Positions 33,471 through 45,370 of a DNA stretch of 64,000 bases are shown here, one piece after another. The translations under genes and the position numbers were made by a program. The DNA is from Daedaleopsis sinensis (lineage: Eukaryota > Basidiomycota > Agaricomycetes > Polyporales > Polyporaceae). Location: assembly GCA_033807695.1 (NCBI GenBank), contig CM066308.1, positions 124,001 to 188,000 on the forward strand, written 5' to 3'. Position 1 is the stretch's first letter. Every line of letters starts with the position of its first letter. The notes under the pieces were generated by a model. It was not told where the DNA came from, did not search any database, and saw only the letters and a program-made list of their open reading frames with translations.

Positions 33471-35839
33471 CTACGTAAATACTGCATAGCAGCGATACAT
33501 ATTTTCCGACACGCTCAAGCCCACCCGCATCAGGGCTGTCATACAGCCATTGAGTATGCATAGAGTACTTGAGACGATGGCGATACGGCGTTGGTCACAT
33601 GAGTACATGAGGTGAATGTCAAGCAGGGGACGGAGTAGGGTGGTTTTGATTTGCGCCAGTCCTAAAATGATGATCACGGCTGCAGCGAGAAGGAGGTCGG
33701 ATCGAGTTGGCTGTCGAAACAATATAAGTATATGGTATCATTGACAGGGAATATTGTGCTCATCTGGTGGACTTACTTGTAGGGGACTCATACGTAGCGA
33801 GGACAGCCGCAGAACAGCTGCCGTAATCCCAATCCATAATAATGCAAAAGATCCAGCTTCGTCGCATTCACAAAGAAGGAATACGCCGCTAATCAATAGC
33901 ACTTCGAGACAGTCTTCGGCGATAGAAATTTCGACGAGGCTGCTAGACCTCCACGCTGAGCAATAAAGCACGAGAGTAGCGCTCCTTTCGCGGTGGCTAA
34001 CTCGCCATAGCACCCTAGGATAAGGATGTTCATTCGAGCAAAGCCTAAGCCAAAATAGTATCTACTTACCTGATGTCCCGATCGCAGACAGTTCCCATAA
34101 CGATGTGTAACCCTCCTGTGACTAACGGCCCGCTGGATGTGGGTGCAACCATTACTCCGCCACCGGGTGTAAGATTTGATGCTAGCAGAACCTGAGGAGC
34201 CAAGTCAACCGCAGACTGTTGAAGGCTATGATCCGATCCACTGGAAGAGTCGGCGGCGGAGATGAGTCTGGAGGTGGATCCCTCTCTCAAACTGCACGGC
34301 GCGTGGGCGTCAGGTGGGAATAAGTACGAACGTGACTGCCGGGGATGTTGGAGCTGCCGGAGGTGCGAGTCGCAAGAAAGGCTCCTAGTGCCGTGAAGAG
34401 CAATATTGTTGACATGCGTAGAGACACTGGCGCTCGAAGGACGACCCCTTGACTCCGTGAGGCGTCGATTCAAATCGACAGGCGGTATTATAGGGGGACA
34501 GGAGTCGCTGCGTCGCTTAAGCCGATTTTCGCGGGTCGAGTCACTCACTATCAACGTCGGAGGAACGGGTGGAGGAACCGGCAGAGAAGCACCGATTCGG
34601 TTATTCAGAGGGGGGGACACGTCTTGCGTATGATCCGGTGGAGAATACTTTCGCGGTGATGCAAAGTTTGGTCGAGTATAGTTCAGCGGTGACTGTGATC
34701 GCACTGGATGACTATGGGATTGTGAGGAGAGAGGAGGGGTTGAGAGTCGGTGTTCCATTTGGTCGGCCACGACGATCGTGCGATGTTGAGATGGCGAGTC
34801 GTGAACGACGCGGTGCTCTGGTGAGCCAATGGGGGCTACGGCTTGTACGGAATCTGAGCTGTTACGATATCCTGGTTCGCGTTTGTCAGCGACTGGGAGC
34901 ACAAGTTCCTCGGCCGCTGCTCTAAACATGTCAGTCGATGTTAAAACGCACGGGATCAACCCTAACTTGCCATCCTCGTGACCATTCGTGGTTGAATGGG
35001 TAATCTGTTCTAGCTCAACTTCGAGATGGTGGTAGTTTGCTTGGCAAGCGGTGAGCCGAGAAGTGAGGTGGGCTACTTGGACACTCAACCCCTCACATCG
35101 CTCCCGATAAAGAGTGACTTCTTGGTTGAGTGTACTCTATGAAGCGTGTACACCAGCCTCATTAGACCAAGAGCAAGACAGCGAGGGAATGCCCACATTT
35201 TCGCTATCTAGGAATCGCACGCGACTCTCTAGCCGACTGCGCGTAGCTTTGTGCTCTTGTTCTCCAGATTCATACTTGCTCCTCCACAGCTCACGTTCTG
35301 AGTCTGCATCTTTCAGTACCTGTTCAGCTTCGCGCTGCAAATCGCGCAATCAATGTGTTGAGTCTGAGCATACTATGGGAAAGCGAATGACAGTTACCGA
35401 ACGACGTTGAAGCACATTGAACTTAACATCTAGATCATGATATCTGTCGAAATCGCCATGATGGCTCTCTTCGTGTGTTTGCACACAGAGGGTGAACCTG
35501 CTTTCAAGGTCGATGAAGTTTTTCTGTTGAATGTCCTGTCACCAAGAACGAGGAGTAGCAATGAGCATGTAGCAATGAGTATGAATGGTTACGTCCACGT
35601 ACCATCTGCTTCTTGCTGTCATGCAGCTCCATTCGTAGTCCGGCTGCAGTGTGTTTCTCTTCAGTAAGTTCTCGGTCGAGTGCCAATGTTCTCTCGGTAG
35701 TAGTCCTCAATTCGGTGCGTAGACGCTCAATGTTGCGGTCAGCAACTTTCAGAGTACACATACACCATCGGGTACCGCCAGCGGTGAGGGTAATGGGAGG
35801 AGTACCGCAGATAGAACAACTGTCGTCTGATCTGTCCAT
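33471..35839 (-). CDS. Cys-motif, coiled-coil and C-terminal membrane protein
   Basis: About seven exons chain in frame from the ATG at 35839 to the TAG at 33471-33473. The N-terminus has a possible metal-binding pattern (CSICGTPPITLTAGGTRWCM, then C). A long coiled coil follows, rich in Glu, Arg and Leu (IERLRTELRTTTERTLALDR, LRMELHDSKKQM, then QREAEQVLKDADSEREL in the next exon). Next is a Ser/Pro/His-rich disordered region of some 250 residues. After the junction GTVCDRDIR|VLWRV come hydrophobic segments typical of membrane helices: LEVLLISGVFLLCE, ALLWIGITAAVLRL, LLLAAAVIIILGLA and VSSTLCILNGCMTAL. The product is probably a polytopic protein with a long cytosolic N-terminus. The join between the disordered part and the membrane part rests on one phase-consistent intron; two adjacent genes are possible. 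Family unknown. Confidence 0.5.
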
Positions 35840-36475
35840 GACGCGGTGAAGGTGAGTTGGAAGGGGAATTGTGAGCGGGGCGTAGACAAAGGAGGGACGA
35901 TATGCACCACAACGTGGCAAAGAAAATACAGCCACGACTCATGTACATGTAGATCTCACCGACAATGCGTGGCACGGGCGTGGAAGACATACCTAGGCCT
36001 CGATATACGTCGCCAATGAGCATGCCTTGAGATCCTGAGTGTCGCAGATTTGCGAAATGAGTAGTTCCAACTTGAAGCGTAGGCAAACGAAAAGGGAATC
36101 CGTTTAAAATTGCATTACAAATGGTCTCATACTACATTAGCATTGAGGAGCTTTCTGACCGGAGGATTATCTGGCAGGAAAGGGGATGCTGCGTGCTAGA
36201 ATGATCGGAACTCACTACATCGCTACCGGATATGCCTGGAGGTACCGCGACGGATAGGAGCCTTTTCACCCTATTCTATGCTCCTCGTACTGGAGAGCAC
36301 TGATCTTTAGCCCGGGGGGGATGGGCGGGCGGGCGACTGAGTAGGCTGTATGTTGGTTCAACGAACGGCTGAAGGTTCAGTTTAGGAGACCTGGGATACC
36401 GTATTCCTCACCGGTCCGTTAATGGTGTCGTTGAAGCTATCTCGTAAGCGAAGCACCTATGAAGCACAGGCCGTG

Positions 36476-36572
36476 AGGAGGAGGAAGAGGAGGAAGAGGA
36501 AGAGGAAGAGGAAGAGGAAGAGGAAGAGGAAGAGGAAGAGGAAGAGGAAGAGGAAGAGGAAGAGGAAGAAGA
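36476..36572 (+). repeat. (GAGGAA)n purine tract
   Basis: About 95 bases of nearly perfect gaggaa/gaagag hexanucleotide repeat. It creates a Lys/Arg-rich plus-strand open frame at 36422-36610 that is repeat-derived. Such homopurine runs can form triplex DNA, but there is no direct sign of a role here. Confidence 0.9.
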
Positions 36573-36967
36573 GGGTACTAAAATTGAAATTTAAGAGGTG
36601 CCGCCCTTGAGTCGCAATCTTGAGGGGACTCCAACTTCAACGTGACCGTAGCAGGACCGCAGTAAGCACTTGCCCAGCGCTCCCCTCCGGCCTTGTCTAT
36701 CGACCTCCGTGCTCCAGCATACCTGAGGACCTTGCCACTCTCGTCAACGACGCACGTACCAGAAAGACTCTGAGGTCTCCTGGTGCACGTCATCCCTATG
36801 AACTTGTGTTCATACGGATACCTCCTCCTGATTCCGCGAGCGGTCCACACATCCCTTTCGAAACCATCCGACTCGCCGGTTGAAAGCGCGAACGCAGGTC
36901 TTGTTCTTCCCTGAAATACCTGCGTGTGCACTGTTGGAATCTGCATAATTTGTGAGGCTGGTCACGG

Positions 36968-39030
36968 ATGGCAACTATCGATGTTGGAAGCGGAGGTACG
37001 AACTCAACCTTCGTCCTCCCAGGACTTGAACTGACATTCTTCAGCCCCGCGTTCATGGCAGGATGCCCTCGCTGTAGCAGACTGTGGAGACAAGAAGTAT
37101 GTGGTGAGCTCCCCAAACATGACTTTCATTCCACGCCCGTCCATCGGCATCGTCGACGTGGTGTTGTGCTCGGACTACCAGTACGGTGTGGTCGACCCAA
37201 TCCAATGGCCGCAGATCTTCACGGAGGAATTTGAGTATCTATGTGCGATCCTGCGCAGGGTGCCCTCATACCACTTGTATGGTCCGCTGTGGTGGTCCCC
37301 GAGCCAGACCGATTTCACTCGTATCGAAGGCGCGATGTTCGCAACGCTAGGTCTCCTCAACCCAACCTGCTTATCCCCCTTACTCCAGCTCGTCGATTTC
37401 CTCGCGGAACTAGTTCATGCGCGCGGCTGTCCGGATGACCATCTGTTGAGGCTCAAAATTTCGATGCAGAATGCTGCGTGCCGTCTCCTCCACTTTCCCT
37501 GCACTTTCCGAGATGCCACCATGCAGGTTCGCGAAACTCAGCGGTACTGCCTCATGGTCCGCGCCTTCATGGACTACGCCGACATTTCCAAGCCGGCGCA
37601 AAAGTTCGGTGACCGCAAAGTGAATCTCGATCTGATGGGGGCGTTTACCTCGGATCCCAACACTGTACAGTTGTTGTTCGCCGCCGGCGTACCAGTATGG
37701 TTCATCCGCACAGATGTGTCCATGCTCACCGACCCGAAGGTCGGTATGGCTGTCCTCATGACGAACCCCGACGACATATGCGTCCAGCCTGGCCCTGAAG
37801 GCGGGCATATACTGTACCATGGTCTCTCCGGCGAGAAACATCTACGGTGCACCGCGCAGGGTGGCCACACCTACCTCGATATATCCCGTGCCCCCCTCAT
37901 AGCTGTCGTATGCGATCGCGGTTACCCTCCTCCCATTTCCCAAAAGCGATTTATCGGTTATCATGCTTCCGAGGGCAAGAACATAAGCTCTGCTGCCCCT
38001 TCAAGAGCGAAAAGCGGGACCACGGGCGCGATTCGAACAGATCGAAGAATCACCGCTCAGCGGGTGGGCAGTAAGTAGCTTATCGAGATACTAGTACTGC
38101 TGAAGGTTGGGCTGATAATTACTCTCTGCAGAGAACACACCTCACCCGAGTCAGGTGCGAGGCGTTAACAAGTTCTTATACTTCGAACATTGCTGGATGC
38201 CGAGATCCATCTCGTCCTGGGCCACCGCAATGGCTAGCATTGACTTATGCAGTCCTGCTCGTCCAAATGGGGAGATATGGGGATATTGGATTCCAGAGCC
38301 GGCACTCTTGCTGCGCCCGACAACGACAGAACGACGCGATCGATACATCATGACATGGCTGCGTCTCCGTCCGGGTTGGCTCTATATGCTTCGTCTTTCT
38401 GACTTCCGACCGACTTCGATCCCCACGCAATGGTGGCGTGACGTTCTCTATGGCCCCACTGGACGAGATCGCGATAACGACGCTACTCTCAATGCCCAGC
38501 GTGCAAGATCGGTCGAAGACATTTTCGGACCCGTCCTAGGAGCAGCAAACATGGACGTGGCGCTGAGCACTCCCGTTAGGTGGTTCGGCACTCTCATTCG
38601 CGAGGTCTCCGCAGACGTCGCGCCCAAAATCATCTGGGAGATGCACGATCTCGCCTTTCGCTATGAGCTGCAAGCCCTCGACCGCCTCCTCGTACCATCG
38701 TGCTCGGACGAAGTGATGCGGGATGCTCTCCTTGCGGATATATTTCCAAACAGGATGTTGTACTCGCTGCCGGATCGTCTCCCCGATGAAATGGCCTTTT
38801 ACAGCGCATTACCCCATCAGCGCACCTATAGCCTGGAAGCATTCAGACTCGTCTTGTCTCGGTGGCCGCGCTGCCCTCTCGAGATACGGGAAGCTGTGCC
38901 GCTGAGTACGAGTATGAGCGCGGAGGACATTGTTCGTAGAGAGGAAGAGATGGCGATCTTTTACGTGCACACGTTTTTCGAACATTCGGGTCGCGCTCCC
39001 ATCGTCCCCCACCGTCCACCTGCCTGGTGA
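36968..39030 (+). CDS. Orphan protein of 650 residues, three exons
   Basis: Exons 36968-36995, 37045-38070 and 38132-39030 join in frame across two clean GT-AG introns (48 and 61 bases). The product starts MATIDVGSGAPRSWQDALAV and ends IVPHRPPAW. Visible blocks include RAFMDYADISKPAQKFGDRK, VNLDLMGAFTSDPNTVQLLF, AAGVPVWFIRTDVSMLTDPK, WLRLRPGWLYMLRLSDFRP and ALDRLLVP. There is no signal peptide, membrane helix or obvious catalytic motif. The wording resembles a large orphan family seen repeatedly in Agaricomycete genomes (GAFT..P..VQ..F.AG.P.WF followed by a W-rich C-terminal domain), from general knowledge rather than a search. Function unknown. The long, well-formed open exons argue against recent decay. 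Confidence 0.65.
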
Positions 39031-39479
39031 TGTATCAATGGTTTTCTCTCTGTAGCATCGCTCCTCGCATATATACACGTGTCCTATCACTATCTATTAT
39101 CACCCGTGCCAGCTGAACATCGACCAGCATCTAACGTGGACTCACGTCATCGTCTACATGATCATTGCAGTCTTCATAGAACTAACCCCCGTGGTATATG
39201 TTTTTGATATGGGTGAGCCTGTGTTCTCTTCTCGGATGATGCGCCAACCTTGCTGACTGGTGTCTCTATGTAAACACATTCGCTCAAGGCCCGCGGGATG
39301 TACGGACACGTGGAGAACAGAGAACAGATATTCCAGAGATAGTTACGCTGCGACAGTAACTCAGGAGTAACTCAGGTAAGACAGGGACCTCGCCAACCGG
39401 TCAGAGGGTGAGGAGGGCGCGCGCTCGAGAAGAGCGGGCCGCGATTCCGCTGTTTTCCGGGCCGAGGTCATCGCCGCGT

Positions 39480-40600
39480 CGCGTCAGCATCGCTGACCGG
39501 CAGTCGTTCGCAGGGCGGGTTCATGGCGTACGCCGCGACAAGCTCGCCGTTCGCGTCCGTGCAAGAACCGCGGATCTTCGGGGGCAAGCAGCCGTCTACG
39601 TCGTCCTGGACGAGCACGGGCACCGGCTCGAGCTCGAACGCGTTCGGTAGCGGTGTGACCTCTCCCATCGCGTCAGGGAGCACGCCTCCCTCGTCCCTGG
39701 CTTCGGCGATCGCAGCCAGAGAAGCGGCGTCGGCGACGCCGCAAGCACACCGCACCGGCTTCGAGGCGTTTGCGTCGTCCACGTCCCCGTTCGCCAACGC
39801 CGCGAAGCGTCCCAAGTCCCCTCCACCATCGAACAGCCTGCTTGGCCGCAGCCGCTCCCCGTCCCGTCATGGAGCACCTCGGGGCACGAATGCGTTCTCG
39901 GTGTACGCCGCAGGGGGCGCACAGAGCTTCGCTGCTCCTACTCCGAAGCGGTTATCGGGGAGCCCGGCACTCGGCGAGGGCTCGTTGAACAGTGTCCTGG
40001 CGTTCGGGACGCCAACCTCAAGCGTCTACACGAACGCGCTAGATTCTGGGAAAGAGGACGAGGACAGCGAGAAGGACTCGGGGGTGAGCTTCAGGGAGCG
40101 GCTTCGCGCGGGGAAGGACAAGGACGAGGACGATGCGAGCGACGAGGAGAAACGGCTGAACCTGAAGGAGCAGGAAGGTGCGTCGCTGCCGCTGCATGGC
40201 TGCTGTGAGCTCCACTAGGGCTGAGTAATGACCGTGTATGACAGTCATGACCGGGGAGGAGGAGGAAGACACGGTGTACCAGATGCGCGGGAAGCGGGAA
40301 GCTGTTCACGCTGAGCACGCAGAACCAGTGGAAGGAGCGCGGGACGGGCATGCTCCGTCTGAACGTGCGGCGGGAGGACGGCGGGGGCGCGGGGCTCGGT
40401 GAGTGTGCTGAGTGCTCGTGTCCTCGTGTGAATGCTTCACTGGGAGCCCGGGCTGACGTCTGCGTGCAGTGATGGGGAATGTGGCGGTGTATACCGTCCT
40501 GCTGAACGCGACGCTGTTCAAGGGCATGCGGTGCTTCCTCGCGCAGGATCCGCGGTACCTCCGGCTCAGCGTGTTCGAGGCGGGGACGACCCGGGAGTCT
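39480..40600 (+). pseudogene. Broken Ran-binding-domain protein (Nup50/Yrb2-like)
   Basis: The plus strand carries an FG-like, Ser/Phe/Ala-rich N-terminal region (GFMAYAATSSPFASVQEPRI, TGFEAFASSTSPFANAAKRP) and then GVSFRERLRAGKDKDED before a clean intron into the Ran-binding domain (EEEEDTVYQMRGK). A 7-base tandem duplication ('cgggaagcgggaag', about 40290-40303) shifts the frame. The next family landmarks (KLFTLSTQNQWKERGTGMLR) are present only in the shifted frame, followed by a second intron and VYTVLLNATLFKGMRCFLAQ, then DPRYLRLSVFEAGTT. The usual end of the domain is missing. The protein would have helped nuclear transport by binding Ran-GTP; this copy cannot do so. Confidence 0.75.
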
Positions 40601-40619
40601 TCGAGTACTTCCCCCCGTA

Positions 40620-42900
40620 TGGCCTCTCTACTCTCCAACTCGTTCTTCAAGCCTGCGATGCCTGTGGACGCCCTCTCCGTCCTCGTCCTCGTCGGGGACT
40701 TCGACGGCATGGCCACAAAGTGGCCTGATTTCCGTGACTCGTACTTACAGGCGGCGGCATGGGCGCGGGCCACTGGCAGGACGAGGGACGTGGGTCAGCG
40801 GGTCAGCGGGGGGACAGGTGGACGAGGATGGAGGCGCGAGACAGCGAACCAGCGGGCCAGCGGGGGTGTGAGGACGGCGGACAGAGTGCCGAAAGGGCGC
40901 GATGAGGCGGATGAGGCCCCGGACGTAGGCGTGGGCGTGGCCGAGGAAGAATAACGCGGGACGGTGGGCCAGCGAAGACCGCTTGAAGGGGCGAGTGAGA
41001 CGATGCGGTACAGAGCGCAGACGGGGGTTTGGACTAGGACGGCCGGACGGCCGGACGACGGACAGGCAGGCAGGCAGGCAGACTGGCAGACTGGCGGGCA
41101 GCGGACGCGTGAGAGCGGCGCGCGAGGGCGGGGGAAGATAGCGCGCGGAGACAAAGCGGGCGAGTGAGGACAGCCAGGCGATGACGCGGGCGATGCGGGT
41201 GAGGACACCGCACCGCAGGACAGCAGCGGGGGATGGATGAGAGCGGGCAGAGGGCGATGGAGGACGCGGGGGAGGGGCTACGCTGGATGGAGCGGGAGAG
41301 GATGCGGGGCAGGTGACTGTGCAGCCCGCGGAGGCGGAGGCGGTCGTGGTCATGGTCGTGGTTGTGCTCGTGGTCATGGACGGGGGCGCGGTCGGGGACG
41401 AGGACGAAGACGGACACGCGGACGCGGGTGTCGGGGTCCACCCGAGCGTGGGCGTGGACGTGGTGGGCAACGACGCGGGACTCAAGGGGCACGATCACGC
41501 GCACGAGGCCCGGGGCTAAGTGGGCGTGGACGGCGGGAGAGGGAGAGGGAGACGACAAGGCGGATGAGCGGGACAGCGAGTGAACGAGAACGGCGGGCAG
41601 AGGGTGGGGGACGACAAAGGGCGCGACCGACGCGTAGGTCGCGCGCGCTCCTTTGCATGCCCGCGGTATCTATTTTTGGCCCAACGACCTCTGCCGTCCA
41701 GACGACTCTGCGAAGCCCTAGGATTTGATGCCGGTCCTTGTTCGTGCCAAACACTATTGGGTGAGTACTTCTGACGGTTGTATAACGGCGTACTAACTGG
41801 TGGAGGGCTATCTGTCACAGGTTTGGGCTAGTATTTTCAAAATAGGCCGAGCTGCTAGAAAGAAGATCAAGTGGAGCGAATTTGTTAAGGCGCGTAACGA
41901 TCGAGCACCTACTCTAGCTAGTTGTCTTGATTGTGGATGCGGCAGGCGATGATTGACCTAGATTTCACCTATGAAGAAGTCGGTGGGACGGTCACGCGGT
42001 TCACGCCGACGAACGACACGGTGGCGACGAAATCATTTTGCAAACATAAGGTCAGAATCGCGAATCAATATGGCATGGGTGCCGAGTAAGCTGACTTACC
42101 TACATAGCCGGGAGGGGGGGTGCTGTTTGACCATGATCAAGACAAGTAAGTAGTGATTGACGTACCATTCTACTATAACGTTTCTGACCGTCTGTATACA
42201 GCTTGAGGGACGCGTTGCGCGACGATTTTCATTGGGAGAAGGACGACTTTGTATTGAGACAGTGAGCCGGCAACCGAGGAAGTGCGAAAAGAGGATGACG
42301 ATCTTGCTAAACGATGAATATATATTCTTGGACTACGTACTGTATGTTTAGATGTTGATATTATATGACGTCATAGTATACTTCGATCGGCTAGCGCGCA
42401 ATGACTTACAAAGGCATCGATCAAGCGCCGGGCCTGCGCCCCTGAAACTTTCAGTGACGCTCGACCTCTATCCTTCCGCATACGGTCTGTATGCGTACAT
42501 GTATGTTCAAACGTTCGTGTCTACTCCCTACCTTTTACCCTCGAGCATAGGCTGATCTCTCATCCTATGTCACCTACTAGATCTATCCAGCTCGACAGGC
42601 TCAAGTCTGGCGTTCGAGAAGAAGGGTGTGAACGAGTTGCGCTCGCCTGCACTCGTGACAAAAGAAGGAGGGAGCCTGTCGTAGGCAAATCACAAAGGAG
42701 ATGGTTGAAAGGAGGGAAGTGTACGTCCATTTGCTCTACTGCACCCCGCTGTTTGTGCTCACACTCAATCACCTTCGTCCGCCTGCCCCAGTCTTGGACG
42801 CCATTACGCAGAAGCTATCTCCGAGCACCATATATTGTCTATCCAACTATCTACCCGGCTAGAAACCTCCCCAGCATACAACCTCCGACCGTACCCGCTC
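40620..42900. other. GC-rich low-complexity stretch and gap, no supported gene
   Basis: Positions 40750-41640 are G-rich and repetitive on the plus strand (gacggccggacggccgg, caggcaggcaggcag, ggcgtgggcgtgg). They throw up long open frames in several registers with biased Arg, Gly, Pro and Ser content. None shows a domain or splice chain. From 41640 to 42900 composition returns to normal and I see no gene. Confidence 0.5.
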
Positions 42901-42929
42901 ATTCTGGAGCGCGGCGCTGTCCTCTCCTC

Positions 42930-43115
42930 CGCCGAGTTCTAAAAGCGACTCGCGATGCAAGTCGTCCAGACCGCGTACCACGAAGAGAACGCGAGCGTGT
43001 CGAAGAAGAGTGGAAGCGCGGCCGAGACCGTATCCGTAAACGTATGCTCGAAGTCATCGAACACCGCAGGCGGCGCGCACGCGAGGTGGAGGATGGCGAA
43101 GGCACAGTTGCAGGT
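42930..43115 (+). pseudogene. Short charged-helix fragment, possibly Sds3-like
   Basis: A plus-strand stretch reads EEEWKRGRDRIRKRMLEVIE then HRRRRAREVEDGEGTVA and ends at a good donor (cag|gtgagc). The pattern resembles the helical region of Sds3-type histone deacetylase complex subunits in fungi, but the match is short and compositionally biased, and no flanking exon is recognisable. It could equally be an unrelated coiled coil. Confidence 0.3.
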
Positions 43116-43199
43116 GAGCGCCCTCATCTTGACTCGCGAGCACCCATCATGCCGGCTGCTTAGGATGATTGCACGGCCCGTCTCAGACGGCGGCGGCGA

Positions 43200-43560
43200 C
43201 CTGCAGTCGCGTCCGCCGCCCACACTGCGAAGCAAGACTCGACGGCTGACTCCACGAAGTGTGCAGCCGCGTCGGGCCCTTGCTCCCCTGCGACTCGAAC
43301 GACGCCATCGCGATGTACATTTTGGGGCCTGGGAGGGGCGTCTGGAGACGGGTTAGCACGGGCAGCTAGCTGCCGATCGCAACGCGGGCGGCGTACCAAG
43401 GTCAGGCGCGATCGCGTTGCTGGGCAAGTGAGAGGCGATTTTGAGCACACCGTCTCGCCGCACGTAGTTGGGCAAGGGGGTCACGCGGCTGAAGTCGTCG
43501 AAGAGCTCCGAAAACGCGGTTTTGAAGTCCGTCGAAGGAGGCCAGTACCAACACAATTTG
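43200..43560 (-). pseudogene. Truncated JmjC-domain fragment
   Basis: Minus-strand codons give FKTAFSELFDDFSRVTPLPN, DGVLKIASHLPSNAIAPDLG, then after an intron PGPKMYIAMASFESQGSKGP and TRLH, where the family continues into the metal-binding H-x-D. Here the homology stops right at the His (TRLHTSW) and the rest of the catalytic core is absent. The segment aligns by eye with FERALPLPDYTTSTGVKN to TRLHLDLSD of the JmjC gene at 15390-17939, but is too different to be a recent copy of it. Confidence 0.7.
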
Positions 43561-43569
43561 ATCCGTCAG

Positions 43570-45370
43570 TCCTCTTATGCGCTCGATGTCTGCCCGTCCG
43601 TGCCGTAGGGAATTCCGTGCGCCTGCTGCGAGTGCTGACAGTGGTCTCACAGTGGTCTCAAGTTCGATCAACAACGTCCTGGGGCTGGGGCTCGGAGTAC
43701 GTGGGCAGCCGATGCTGTGTGAATACGAAAGTGAGCGGCTTCGCTCCCCCCTCCCCCCTCTTACCCTCTGTCGGCCGGCAGTTCGTCCGCTTCCCGACTC
43801 CACTGGCCCTCCTGCTCCCCGACGCCCGCCTCGACTTCCGACTGTCGTTCTCACCGCTCCGCCTACACGTGCATTCACGACAAGCGTGTGGCTTCCCGTG
43901 GCTATACGTCTGCGTTCCACTCGATGCCGGCAATGGCCACGACTCGACACGATGTCGCTTCTAGGCGAGTTCGCGCGCGGAGCTTTATTGCCTGAAAGCG
44001 CAAGCGACTGACGTACCTTTCAGATCGCGTCTCGGCTGGAGAGGTATGTATCGCAGCGGGTGGCGGTGTCTGTCGATTCTGCTCCTGGCGCGTAATTCCC
44101 AGCTGGCTGCTCGAGTTCGCGTCTGACGGCAGGGTTTCGGGCGACACCTGACGCCGTGGCGCAGGTCGCTCGTGAGGGACGCGGTCTGTGAACGGAAGGG
44201 TTGGAGCCAGGTGAGTACACATTAGAATTGCCTCAGGCATTGGGACACACGCAAGATGGTGCATGTCGGGGGAAATGGGCTGAGCGGCGGTGGACGCACC
44301 TTTGAGGGAATTTCCGGGCACGGTGATTGGCCGGAGGCTGCTGTATACCTTCGGACGTGTTCGTACCGTCGCCGCTGGCCAGCAATCTTGTCGAGATCGC
44401 CGGAGGACTTGTCTCCCGGCGGACCGTCGTGTCTACGCTGTCCCAATCAAAAGAGAGGGTCAGGGACACGACAGTCCGCCCGGAAGCAATGAGAGGGATG
44501 TATGTGCGGTTCCAGAGTGGCTAGAGCGGAGAGGACGTACCATGAGCCTGGCCGGGCGAGATCCCCGTCGTTTGCCGACTGGGGACGTGTGAACATGGTA
44601 CCTAGGCTATCCTGAATTGTTTGCTGGCGAGAGTCGCGGGCTGGGTCGTGAGATGTGTGCCGCCTGCTGTGTACCAGGGGACGAATCGTAGGCCTGGGTG
44701 GGGGCGACCTTGTGCAGGGGAAAGATACTGCAGCGAACGAATTGGACGAGCTGCTTCTGTCGCCGTTCGCCCAAGTAAGGTGATCCCTCGAATGTGAGGA
44801 ATGCGGATACTGACTGTTCTTCTACTAGCTCGATTGCGCGCAAAGCTGTTTCTGTAGCCAGGTAAGCTAACTTCTCAAATGTGAGTGACGAATTCTGACC
44901 AGCCTTTGCTAACTTCGCCCTCGTGCCCCAGAACCTCCGCTTCGTGACCATCGGTGTCGTCTCGCTCTTTTGGAGTATGTTTCCGTTGTCCCCGAAGCTC
45001 GCCTCTGCTATATATCACTATTATCCCTCCGTCACACGCGAAGAAGCAGATCGAGGGCGCCGCGAAGGACCCAGTCAATGCATGAGCAGGTTGTTGGTGT
45101 TTGAAAGTCTCTCGATAGTTGTATAGTTCTGAGTCTTCGCTTGTAGTTGTCATAGGTAACTTGTCTTTTAGATTCTCCTCGGATGTCAGTGGCCCGGGCT
45201 TGTCTCTTCGTATGTCAGACATCCGGATATTTTGTACGAGAGAAGGTGGCGATAGTCAGCCACATATGGCAATATAGTTCATGTGATAATAGAGAAAAGC
45301 TGTAAATTGTAGCTAAAACACCGCCTTAGAGCCAGTCAAGAATCTCTATGTCAAATTTATCCTTGCAGAT
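43570..45370. other. Gap with competing short open frames, no supported gene
   Basis: Several 70-180 codon open frames overlap on both strands, especially 43400-44000 and 44600-44950. The minus-strand piece at 44950-44610 (VTKRRFWGTRAKLAKAGQNS, RAIELVEEQSVSAFLTFEGS) looks the most protein-like. I could not find a closed spliced model or a domain. Confidence 0.4.

Noticed and set aside
36422..36610. Lys/Arg-rich small open frame
   Set aside because: It is the translation of a gaggaa hexanucleotide repeat with no domain or conserved flank.
40750..41730. Several 100-250 codon open frames in the G-rich stretch
   Set aside because: Composition is driven by low-complexity DNA, the frames overlap on both strands and none shows a domain or splice chain.
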